This document shows, in pieces, positions 24,961 to 34,608 of a stretch of 64,000 nucleotides of DNA. Source of the DNA: Poa pratensis (lineage: Eukaryota > Streptophyta > Magnoliopsida > Poales > Poaceae); assembly GCA_947311845.1 (NCBI GenBank), contig CAMZMU010000027.1:72210184-72274183 (forward strand). Reading direction: 5' to 3'. Both the position numbers and the translations under genes were made by a program. The notes below the pieces were generated by a model, which searched no databases, was not told the origin of the DNA, and saw only the letters and a list, made by a program, of their open reading frames with translations. Each line of letters opens with the position of its first letter. The stretch's first letter is position 1.

Positions 24961-27242
24961 GATTGTATTCTTTAGAGTTGAGTCTTCAATTCATGATGTT
25001 TAAGTGCATACACAATTTGTGCATAGTAGACTCTATTTCAAGCTTAGTACATTAAAACAAAGTATTATTTGATCATGCGAAGATGAACATGCTCTACTTT
25101 GGTTGATGAATTCCACGCCCTTGGAGATGTTCCTGTGTGTTACTAGGCTTAAATAGGAAAATCAACTTGTGGAATTGTAATAGAAATATAATGATCCATG
25201 AACATTTTTTGAAGTAGATTGTTGCACATGGGAATTTGAAACTGAAGTTTGTTGTTACTTCTGGAAGGTGACACAAAAATTCAGCTATTAGCTATTGTTG
25301 TTGATCCAGAACCTACCAAATTAAATGGTTATAACTTAGTGTTCCCTTGATTTATAAGGAATTCATGGAATGCAGTTCCATGAGCACATTAACATATTCA
25401 GGGCTGAATGAAAGTTTTACTTATTTCTTGGTTCCTAGATTTATCATTTATCAACTTGAGATGCATAACAAAAATTAGGAGCATTTTCTATTTATGTATA
25501 TGTGGTATTCCTAAAAATATACATCACTTCAACTCATGCTTCTTTGTGTATGTCAAGCACATTGGAGGTGTTCAGACGATTGAGGTGTGCATCCCCATCA
25601 TCTGCACAAACATGAAAGACCTCACTGACGGCAGTTGCTTGCGTGCGGTGGCATAGAGTGGTCGTGACTGGGGGAGTAGAAATTAGCCTGTGAGGTGGAC
25701 ATGCTTCATTTCAACATGACCTGTTTGTTAAGTCCTTTTGTACATGCCCAGAATTTTTGTGTCACCTTTCCTGGATCCAACATAACCATGAATTTGTTTT
25801 AAAAAATCCACTCTTGCAAACTTTTCACCTGGCACATTTTACATGTACAACTTCAAGCAGGTTAGTTTATTAAGATACTCATCTGTTAGTTTAAACTCAT
25901 TTGTGGCATAGATATTGTCGCAATGCACAAAAAATGGGGAGACCATGGAGGGAGTGCATGGCTCTAATATGTTATAAACATCTTCCATCTATATACACGG
26001 ACACTTACTGTTTTTATGCACCAAGATAATTGGCGCAGGTGTAGCCGCGCTGCGAATTTGGCTGTGGATTCCTGATCTGGTTCTGATAGGGGTGTGTAGT
26101 TCGCGTTGCGTCCCGGCTGATCAGGGTCTTGTAGGCTAGCTCGGGTTGGTTTTATGCGATGCGATCATGATAGCAATCTTGGATGTGACCAGGGATCGGT
26201 ATTTCCTTCTGCAGGTTTTGGCTTTTGTTACCAGCTAGACATACGAACATTTCTGTAGCGCAAGTGAGGCTTCTTGTGTTCCATTATGTCAGTTTGGCTG
26301 GTTTATTTGGCCTCGTGGATGAAAAGTACTATCTTCGGGGATTTACTTAGAGATAATGCATTGTCTACATGTCTTTTTCTAGAATGCTAGTTAAAGCTAT
26401 CACCTTGTTATACTGTCATGAGAAGATATAGTTCTACCACCACTTATCACTGATTGTGCTCAGTTATTGTACTTAATAGGAGTGGCAACAATACGGTAGC
26501 TTTGTGGGATATCCAACATTTCCCTATCATGGGAGCCCATGTTTTATCTTGTTTGTCACATGGTACGGACATACCGTCTGTTAGTCATGCATGATGTTCT
26601 TGCTGATAATTGTGTATGGGCTGGTTATACACTTCATGACTGAAGAACCGCATGCTGATTGCTGGAAATGATATGCTGTGGTCTAGTCTGCTTTTCAGAC
26701 TATTTTAGTTTTTGATGATCTTTAGCCTTTATCTGTCTTTGGAACTTATGGTTCCTTGCAGTACTCCTACCTTAGCTGTGGTGCATAATCCCTTGGTAAA
26801 CATGTCAAGTTTGTTTGCGATGATGTTTATTAGTTCGTTGTTGTGGTCATTTGGGTTTATATCTCCTGTCAGCTTAGATCTTTGTGATGCAGTTTTTTTT
26901 TACTCGCGATGCATTACTTGTGATGTATTGGGGTATTTGATCTGTCTGCAAAATCTAAAATATATGCTCTGCTACTTGACAGCAGCATGATAAGATGTAT
27001 TATGCAATTTTTGCTTGATTATGTTGTAAATCATTATACTTAGGAACTTGCTTTATTTTTTCCAAATCTTACTCTTGGAATCGAGGAAGCGTTAATTGAA
27101 CATAATCCAGTATCATCATATATTATTTAATGGGCTCAGCCATCTGTACTGGTTTAGTTATTGTGCTAAAATTGCTGGCTGTTTATCTTGATTCGCAGAA
27201 TGAAAGTCTCATTTCTGGTGTATTTCTTTAATTTTATTTCAG

Positions 27243-27781
27243 TTCAAGGAGCTTGCACAAGCTTATGAGGTTCTGAGTGACCCTGAGAAGCGTGAGATCT
27301 ATGATCAGTATGGTGAAGATGCCCTCAAGGAAGGAATGGGAGGAGGTGGAGGTGGAGTTGATCCATTTGACATCTTCTCATCATTCTTTGGACCCTCTTT
27401 TGGAGGTATTGTTTGAAGACAACCTGTTTCCCTCTTTAACCGTCAAACTCTGTTGTAGTCCATGTGGTATCGATGTGCTAAATGCCATATGCGTTTTGTG
27501 AGCAGGTGGTGGTGGCTGCAGGGGCAGAAGGCAAAGGAGGGGGAGGATGTTGTTCATCCACTGAAAGCTTCTCTAGAAGATCTTTACAATGGTACCTCAA
27601 AGAAGCTCTCTCTTTCCCGCAGTGTCCTCTGCTCCAAGTGCAAGGGGTAAGTCTTTTTTGTCCTTTCCAAGTAACCCAGCTGGCCATGTGTTTCTCGCAA
27701 TACCGTTCTTGAACATAGTTCTTTGTTTATTTCAGGAAGGGCTCCAAGTCTGGTGCTTCCATGAGGTTTTCGGTGCTGTGA
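27243..27781 (+). pseudogene. Captured fragment of a type-I DnaJ/Hsp40 co-chaperone gene
   Basis: There are three exons with GT/AG borders: 27243-27405, 27506-27646 and 27736-27781. Exon 1 encodes the end of the J domain ([20 protein letters not shown]) and [10 protein letters not shown], then a Gly-rich G/F region. Exon 2 encodes the client-binding start EDVVHPLKASLEDLYNGTSK and the first zinc-finger half-site CSKCKGKG, which is completed by exon 3. After SGASMR the sequence departs from the family and meets a stop. The start of the J domain with HPD, the remaining zinc fingers and the C-terminal domains are missing. Introns are retained, so capture was at DNA level. A full-length plant protein is about 420 residues, so this is a fragment. 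An identical-looking copy lies at 62790-63328. Confidence 0.9.
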
Positions 27782-28079
27782 AGTGATTTTTCAGGTTTCA
27801 GCTATGGTGTGCTGTGAAGTTATGATTAGTGTACTGTGATTCGAATTGTGATTCGAATTGATGCTGTACTGTGATAACGGGTCCTGTAATAAAAGATTAC
27901 TGTTTAGAAACTGGTATATAACAGATTTGATTCGAATTGATGTTGTACTGTGATGTTTACAAGTTGATGATTCGAATTTGTACCCTGTGATTCGAATTGA
28001 GTGATGTGATTTGAATAACAGATTTAGAGTACATTTTGAATTTGCTTGAAAAGACCTCAGATTGATTTAGGGGAAGATA

Positions 28080-28370
28080 ATCAGATTGTCCCTAAAGGTT
28101 TTAGGGCACTATCTAAAAGTGCCCAAACAACATTTAGGGGCACATTCTCAAAGTGCCCCTATACATATTTGGGGCATTCGAGAAAATGTCTCTAATTGAA
28201 TTAGAGGCACTTCCAAAATGCCCCTGAATTAGAGGCACTTTGAAAAAGTGCCCCTAAAACCTTTAGCAACACAGGTATTGGTGGCACTTCAAAAAAGTGC
28301 CCTTAATACTATTGGAGGTACAAAAGTGACATTTTGGTAAGTGCCCCAAAAGGTTGACCGTGTGGTAGTG
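28080..28370. repeat. Right subterminal repeats and terminus of the Pack-CACTA
   Basis: Units of AAAGTGCCCC / GGGGCACTTT type recur at about 28150, 28215, 28245 and 28295, ending in GGTTGACCGTGTGGTAGTG at 28370. The last bases are the inverted repeat of the left end at 21231. Confidence 0.82.
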
Positions 28371-28373
28371 TTT

Positions 28374-28826
28374 CCGCCGTAGTCACGCATACTGGCCGGG
28401 GGGATGGCCATGTTTGCGGTGCTCTGCATGCTGCTGGCGGTGACGCTGATGGCGCAGCCCGTGATCTACCTGCTTGGGTTCAAGAATTACCGCCCATAGT
28501 ACCACGGTGCCAGCCTACCACCACAATAACCGTGCGGTTCGTCGTCGACGGCGTCAGTGGGGCGAAGCTGCAGCCTGCCTAGCAAGTACTCGTTAATTAG
28601 TCGCTAGCTTGCTTCTTCTAGGTATACTATGGGTCTATGGTACTGTGATTAAGTTATCTTTCTACCTAGATTGCTTACAACATTGTCTCAACTATGTACG
28701 TAGTACTAGAAATCACAAAGTTTGCTACGGGCAAATAGATCAGGTACTACGTTTTTTCAATGAATTGGCTCTGCAGCGGCATCTTTCTGAATAATAGCTC
28801 ACATGCGGCATCTTTTTGAGAAGTAA
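28374..28826 (+). other. 3' end of the membrane-protein pseudogene and downstream spacer
   Basis: The coding remnant ends with TAG at 28496-28498. The following 330 bases look like 3' flank (GTACGTAGTACTAG and similar) and contain no recognised gene. The first part (28374-28452) is repeated at the very end of the window (63922-64000). Confidence 0.6.
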
Positions 28827-31800
28827 TTGCTCTGCAGCGACATGGCCGTCAAGTCATGTTCCCCACGCTGTAACCCAGGTTTGACCGGTACGTGGAGTTG
28901 TTTTTCTCGAGTGGGACCCACGCGTCAGCGAAACCAACCTCTGTTCGTGGGGGAACCGTCTCTGCCACGCGCCGGCGTCCCACGGACTCCTCACTCTGTC
29001 CCGTCGTCTCGGTTTCTCCGGGCTGGGCGAAATTATCCTGGCGACGGCGAGTCGAGCGGCGGCAATGGAGCGGGCAACTCGAGCTGTGGCAAAGAAGCGG
29101 GCGATTCGAGCTGCGGCAATGGAGCGGGCGAGTTGAGCTGCGGCGAGGGGGCGGGCGACTGGAGCGCCGGCAATGGAGTCGAGCAAGCTGGCGGCGATTC
29201 CAGCGGCGGAGGGAAGAGCGGCCGCGCAAGTCCAGTGGCGGCACCCGGAGTCGAGCAAGCTGGCGGCAAGCTGGTGCGTGGAGGGAGCGGCGAGGGATGG
29301 AGGATGGGGTGGTGCGGGTACACGGTCGCAGAGGTGACCGGCGGCCCGATTTGTGTCTCGTACCTACCGGATTTCACTCCACCAGTACTGCAACAGGCGT
29401 GGAAGCATCACGGCTACTACAGCCGCAAGGGTTTTTGAAAGGATAATGATGTCGCCTAGAGGGGGGTGAATAGCGGTTTAAAAACTTTTCCGGTTTAGTC
29501 TTGATAATTGCGGAATAAAACTAGGTGTTTAAATTAGCAAGCCGACAACCTAAATAAACTAGGCTCACCTATGTGCACCAACAACTTATGCTAAGCAAGA
29601 CAAGCAACAAAGTGATAACAATATAGAATACTTCAAGCACGAAGGCTATCACAATGTAAAGTGCATAAGTAAAAGGCTCGGGTATAGAAATAACCGAGGC
29701 ACGCAGAGACGAGGAAGTATTCCCGAGTTCCTCTTGTTAAGAGAGTACGTCTCGTTGGAGAGGTGTGAACCGACACAACGGTTCAACAGCCACAAAGGTT
29801 TCACCTTCTTCTCCGATGAACCGCACCACAAAGGTTTGGTTCACCTTCCACTATCGGAATCCTTCGAGGCGGAATCCGGAGCCTTTCAACAACAATCCGG
29901 GGCACAACCCACAATAGGATTGGGGCTCCCGAACGGCTTTCAACAACAATCCGGGCACAACCCACAACGGATTGGGGGCTCCCGAACGGCTTCACAAGTG
30001 ACCACAAAGGTCCAACCACGACACGGGCGTCTAGGGTAAAAGGACCCAAGAGTAACAAGTTCACAAGCTTTCAACTTCCACGAATCCTCGTGGAGGGCAC
30101 ACCGATGCACCAAATGCAAAAGGCAAGAGCACAAGTGCTTAAATCCTCCACTCTCAAATTCCAACAAAGCAACGAATTCTTATGGGGAATAAGAGAGGAA
30201 GAACAAAGAGGAGAACCACACAAGAACTCCAAGAACTAGATCCACTAGGTTCCCCTCACTTAGAGGAGAGATTGATTGGTGGAAATGTAGATCTAGGTCT
30301 TCTCCTTCAATCCTCCAAAGATCAAAAAGTTTGGGTGGAGGGATTGGGAGATATTGAAGAAATGAGCTTGCAACAATGAAGGAGAGAGAAAGAAAATCGT
30401 GCTGGACAGAGTTGGCTGGCTGGAGGTAGGTGGAGGGGTATTTATACCCCTCCCAGAAAAAGAGCCATTGCAGCCAGTTTCACACCGAGACTCCGGTCCA
30501 AGTGACCGGAGACTCCGGCCTGGGGCGGAAACTCTGGCCCCCACCAGAGGGTGAACCACTTTCAGACGAGAGAATCTAAACCAGAAACTCCGGTCCCCTA
30601 GGGCTGGAAACTCCGGTCTGGGGCGGATACTCCGGCCCCTTGGGCCGGAAACTCCGGCCCCCACCAGGGGCTGAACCTCAAAAACACTCTCCGAGAAAAA
30701 GCTCTGAGTCCGGAGACTCCAGTCCTGGGCACCGGAGACTCCGGCCTGGAAAACCAGCAAAACTGTAAGCTCCATAATTTTGCGAGAAAACTCCAAATGA
30801 GATGAAACCAACTTTGTTGTAAAGATAACGACGAGAGCTTTGCTACAAAAAACGCAACAAGTTTTCCATAAATAGAGTTAAGTTGGCACACATTGGAGGG
30901 TGTGGAACTTTCCTCAAAGATAAACTGATAATATTTCCAACACGAAAATGCAACAAGTTTTCCATAAGAAATGTTTTCGAAGAACTTGGGCTTGTCATGA
31001 AGATCACGACAAGCACCAAAACCCAACAAGGAGAAAAGCCACATAAGAACCAAGAAAGATGAAATGCCAAGTATGCAAAGGTTTGAGCTCTCCATAAAGA
31101 TGCGATCAAGTTACTCACTTGAGAGCCCCTCTTGATAGTACGCCGTCTATCCTAAAACCCGGTGTCCCACTAAAACATGAGACCGGTAAAATAGAAAACC
31201 TATCAAGATCATACCTTTGCCTTGCGCATTCCACTTGAGCTCGATGATGACGATCTTGACTCTCTCAAGTTGGAACACCTTTCTTGATTGTGCTAGCTAG
31301 CACATGCTTGATGAAGACTTCTCCAAATGCTCCCCCATACTCCATTATGGGAGGCCTCGCTAAGCTCCATCTTCATGTCTCCTTTGCAAGCTTCAATCAA
31401 ATGATATCTTCCGAGATGCATCATATTGAACTTGCACTTCATCTTCTTCTCTTGATATGTATGATGGCTTGGGGTTAAACATGATAGTTCTCAATCTTCT
31501 TTTCCATGTCATACTTGCAATGAGCTCAACTCTACACATGACCATTCTTCATATAAACCCTTGAATAGAGCATTGGTCATCATGTCATCTTCAAGAGTCC
31601 AACACATGAACTCCTATATTTCCCATGGACAAGATCTTTAAGAATATCTCAATGTAAACATTAGTCCATAAGGATTGTCATTAATTACCAAAACCACGCA
31701 TGGGGGCAACCATGCACTTTCAGTTTTCCGCATGGCGGTGATTCGCCGCCGATGACGAGGCAGAGGTTTGCGTCGATGCGCAAAATTGCTGCGAGCGACG

Positions 31801-31979
31801 AGAGCAGCTCGGGCGGTGCTGCGGGCGACGAGAGCAGCTCAGGCGGGAGCTCATCGAGCAGCAGTTCAGCAATGGACTTCGATGCCGCGTTGACCCAAGA
31901 GGCTTTCAACCTAGTTGCAGGGATGGCGGTGAACAGATTGTTCTGCTCCGAAACCCTATGCGAGATGAAATCGAGCTAG
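28827..31979 (+). pseudogene. GC-rich gene of unknown function interrupted by a solo LTR
   Basis: The frame is open from 28827 to 29435 (203 codons). If the insert and one GTTTT duplication are removed it continues in the same frame from 31728 to the TAG at 31977-31979 (83 more codons), giving about 286 residues. The middle holds a degenerate repeat of about 9-10 residues, rich in Gly, Ser, Asn and Cys (GNGAGNSSC, GKEAGDSSC, GNGAGELSC). The C-terminal part has two DESSSGG units, a Ser run and a more ordinary tail (AALTQEAFNLVAGMAVNRL). I recognise no domain. Codon and GC character change sharply from the flanks. The true start may lie downstream of 28827, since the first 60 bases look like promoter sequence. 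It could be a host gene or a transposon-borne gene; as it stands it is broken. Confidence 0.5.
29436..31722 (-). mobile_element. Apparent solo LTR, 2287 bp
   Basis: The ends are TGAAAG and CTTTCA (TG...CA), with a 5-bp target duplication GTTTT on both sides (29431-29435 and 31723-31727). There is no internal domain, primer-binding site or second LTR, which fits a solo LTR formed by recombination. The sequence type (GATAATGATGTCGCCTAGAG at the left, antisense GTTGCCCCCATGCGTGG at the right) is, as I recall, common in Triticeae genomes. About 30480-30760 holds an array of ACTCCGG-containing units. The orientation is inferred from the minus-strand start TGAAAGTGCATGG and is uncertain. Confidence 0.75.
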
Positions 31980-32562
31980 AAGATTGTGCTGCAGAGCCAT
32001 GGCGGAGGGAAGATTGTGCTGCAGAGCCATGGCGGAGGGAAGATCTTGTTGCATTATGTAGATAACTAGTGTACTGAATTTTGTTAGGTGTCTGAAACCA
32101 TTTCAAGCAGTGTTTGCAGCGCTGGGAGCGTGTGGTAGTAGTTCTTTTGCGAAATGGCAATGTAAGCACTACATCGAACACCTTGGAGGCGTGCTCTGGA
32201 CGTGCGCTGGACGTGCTCTGGACGTGTCGTGGCACGTTCCGGTAGGTGAAACCTAGTTTTTGTAGGTGAAACCTTGTAAACAAAATGTAAATTATTGTGT
32301 TCTTCGTTTTTATGTTCTTTGTGGCATTCGCATGCCGTCAGATTGTGGCATGCACACTGTCGAACACCTTTGGGAGCGCGCTCTGGCACACCCGATTGTG
32401 GCATTCGCACGCTGTCGTATTGAAAACGAGTTGAAACCTTGTCAACTAGGTAGAGGCTTATGTCATCTATAGACAAAATGCTTTAATTTATTATTTAACT
32501 TACCAAAATTCAAATATTGCTAGTGTTGCTAGTGTTACCAAAATGTAAACATTTGTAACTAT
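31980..32562. other. 3' flank with a 30-bp direct repeat
   Basis: Immediately after the stop at 31979 a 30-bp unit containing GATTGTGCTGCAGAGCCATG occurs twice in tandem (about 31980-32041). The rest (GGACGTGCTCTGGACGTG-type short repeats at 32190-32230) has no recognised gene. Confidence 0.55.
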
Positions 32563-33190
32563 TACCTCCAAATGGTGGTAGATTTTTCACAAACAGAGGC
32601 ATAGCCTAGTGGCAAAGGGTTGATGCTCCCTTTGCCCACCTAAGTTCAAGTCTCCTTACTCGCAATTTAGGTGTTGCACATTATATGTCATGTCCAGTAG
32701 CTTTGTGGCTCGGGCAGGTCATTATTATCGATTAAATCGATAATAATGAGTTGTCTCAACCACTGAGATGCTGCAATGTGACAAATTTTTTGAATTTTTG
32801 ATTTTTTATATTTTGATTCTTTTGTGCTAATTTATGAATATTTGAATTCAACATTGAACCAAAATTGAAAATATTAACCTTCTAATGTTGGTAGATTTGT
32901 CACAAACAGGGGCATAGCCTAGTGGCAAAGGGTTGATGCTCCCTTTGCCCACCTAAGTTCGTGTCCGCTGGCTCGCAATTTAGGTGTTCCACATTATATG
33001 TCCTAATCCAGTAGCTTTGTGGGTCGGGCATCTCATTATTATAGAATTTCTATAATAGTGAGTTGTCCCATCCATTAAAATATTGCACTTGGACAAATTC
33101 TTTTGAATTTTTGATTTTTTTATAGATTGATTCAACTTTGAATGTTTGAATTCAACTTTGAACCAAAATTCAACTTTGAATATTTGAATA
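32563..33190 (+). repeat. Tandemly duplicated tRNA-SINE-like unit, about 315 bp each
   Basis: Two copies are offset by about 315 bp. Each starts GGTAGATTT and contains a pol III A-box-like GCATAGCCTAGTGGC (32600-32614 and 32911-32925) and, about 40 bases on, a B-box-like region (AAGTTCAAGTCTCC in copy 1, AAGTTCGTGTCCGC in copy 2). The arrangement is that of a tRNA-derived SINE. Each copy has a hairpin downstream (32719-32749 and 33032-33062). It is not a tRNA gene, as it cannot be folded to a full cloverleaf with acceptor stem. Confidence 0.6.
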
Positions 33191-33440
33191 TTTGTGCTAG
33201 ACTTGGATGTTGCAATGATTTTATACTATTATGTAGTAGGTTGATCTAATTTGGTCATCCCCATTTATAATCCTGTCAATTTTCACATCAGTTCTCCAAA
33301 ATGAGCTACAAATGAGACCCAAAGGTAGCCCAAACAGCCTCATTTATAATCCTGTCATTTTTTTCGACCTTCTCTAAAAGATCTCAAACTCTAGGGTTAA
33401 CATATATTGCACTAATATAGTGTCCTAGACCAATTTTTAA

Positions 33441-33733
33441 CGCAAAACTTGTTTAAAAGTTGGTTTGACTTTTGTTGACCAATTTTTGAAATATTCAAAA
33501 AACATCAAAAAAAAATGCAAATCCAGTGCACATGGACTTAGTTTATCATGTACTAACAGCTCCAACTGATAAACAAGGTCTAGACACAGTGTCTGACCTT
33601 GTTTATCAGTTGGAGCTGTTAGTACATGACAAAATAATACCATGTGCACTGGATTTGCATTTTTTGATGTTTTTTGAATATTTCAAATTCGGCCAAACTC
33701 GAACCAAATCTGCATTTAAACAAGTTTTACACA
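33441..33733. repeat. Long foldback (near-perfect inverted repeat, arms about 145 bp)
   Basis: The two halves are reverse complements about a centre near 33587. Shared blocks include AACTTGTTTAAA, GAAATATTCAAAAAACATCA, TGCAAATCCAGTGCACATGG and ACTAACAGCTCCAACTGATA. Only a few mismatches and short indels separate the arms. The mirrored open frames at 33437-33649 (minus) and 33526-33750 (plus) are consequences of the palindrome. It may be a foldback MITE or an inverted duplication of the repeat that recurs at 33950-34130; a transcript would form a long hairpin RNA. Confidence 0.75.
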
Positions 33734-33949
33734 CCAAAATGGAAAAATAAGCCTAGATCATTCTTTGTCACACCAAAATGAAGGTTTGGTGAGGTTTTGG
33801 ACAATTTCATGTTGCAAATGACAAACCACCTCTCTTCACACATGAGACTTCAAATGAGGTCTAAAGGTAGTGTAAACGGCTCCATTTCTAAGCAAGATTT
33901 TTTTCGGCCATCTCTAAATCAGCCAAATAACTTTCCTACACATCTACTC

Positions 33950-34130
33950 TATATATAAAAACCATGGGCACTGAATTTGCAATTTTTTTGATGTTTTTTG
34001 AATGTTTTATGATTATTTCAAATTCGGCCAAACTCAAACCAAATCAGCATTTAAACAAGGTTTACACATAAAAATGGAAAACTAAGCCTGATCATTCTAA
34101 TTCCCACCAATATGAAGGTTCTGTGATTAT
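33950..34130 (+). repeat. Diverged copy of the right arm of the foldback and its flank
   Basis: It resembles 33640-33800: a TTTTGATGTTTTTTGAAT core, TTTCAAATTCGGCCAAACTC, then GCATTTAAACAAG and AAATGGAAAA. It shows that the repeat existed as a single unit before the inverted duplication. About 34130-34600 is otherwise spacer with two related segments around TTTTTTTTAGCTGC (34300 and 34362). Confidence 0.6.
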
Positions 34131-34608
34131 TTTAATTTTTTCTGAATTAGTTGCTCAACCCACACAAAATCCTATGAAGCTTCTGTGATTTAACCCTGGC
34201 CGTCCGATCATGCCTTCTAGAAGGAAACCACCCCGATCCGCGCCACTCCCAGTTCTACGCTCTGATTGCCAGGCTGATCATGCCTTCAAGAAGGATTTTT
34301 TTAGCTGCAGTGTTTCGAACGCGCGTAGGCCACGGCCCAACAAACTCCACGGCCTAACAATTTTTTTTAGCTGCGTGTTTTATTAATTTCAAAAGCGGAT
34401 AGGCTACGACCCAACTCGACGGCCCAGAAAACTCGCCGGCCCATGTCGTTCCCTGGCTATTTCTCTTCTTATCCACTAACCCATGTCGTGACCTAGCTAT
34501 TTCCCCATTCCCCACCCTCGCTGCCGCTCGCATTAGCTCGCCGCCGGTGATCAAATCGAGCTACGCCAGTAGATCCAGCCCCGCGGCCCGCCGATGTTTA
34601 GGAGGGGA

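Larger units (their letters stand above)
21231..28370. mobile_element. Non-autonomous CACTA transposon carrying captured gene pieces (Pack-CACTA)
   Basis: The left end is CACTACACCACGGT and the right end, inverted, is CACTACCACACGGT, flanked by a TTT duplication (21228-21230 and 28371-28373). Both ends carry subterminal repeats built on GGGCACTTT/AAAGTGCCCC. No transposase domain is visible in its 7140 bp. Instead it contains an AT-rich repeat array (about 22150-22830), a GC-rich exon-like piece (about 23270-23960) and three exons of a DnaJ gene (27243-27781). It is inserted in the coding sequence of a membrane-protein gene. A second copy of most of it lies at 57899-63918. Confidence 0.9.
20798..28498 (+). 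pseudogene. Six-span membrane-protein pseudogene split by a CACTA insertion
   Basis: The left part runs from ATG at 20798 to 21230 and the right part from 28374 to 28498; the 7140-bp CACTA element and one TTT duplication lie between. Both parts encode hydrophobic spans like those of the intact gene at 40355-41218. The left part includes ISAVFLVSYAAQCG and FKTLGLAIITQICSTTFVVC. The right part, AVTLMAQPVIYLLGFKNYRP before the stop, parallels AVALVAQPVVYIVCKNH of the intact gene. Besides the insertion it has an apparent frameshift near 20865, another near 21115, and an in-frame TAG just right of the insertion (28380-28382). It is a dead paralogue of the minus-strand gene. Confidence 0.8.

Noticed and set aside
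32600..32670. Possible tRNA gene with A and B boxes
   Set aside because: The pol III boxes are present, but no acceptor or anticodon stem can be formed and the unit is tandemly repeated, so a SINE is the better reading.
33437..33750. Mirrored ORFs encoding HMDLVYHVLTAPTDKQG-like peptides
   Set aside because: They are the two strands of one palindrome; the identical peptides follow from the inverted repeat.
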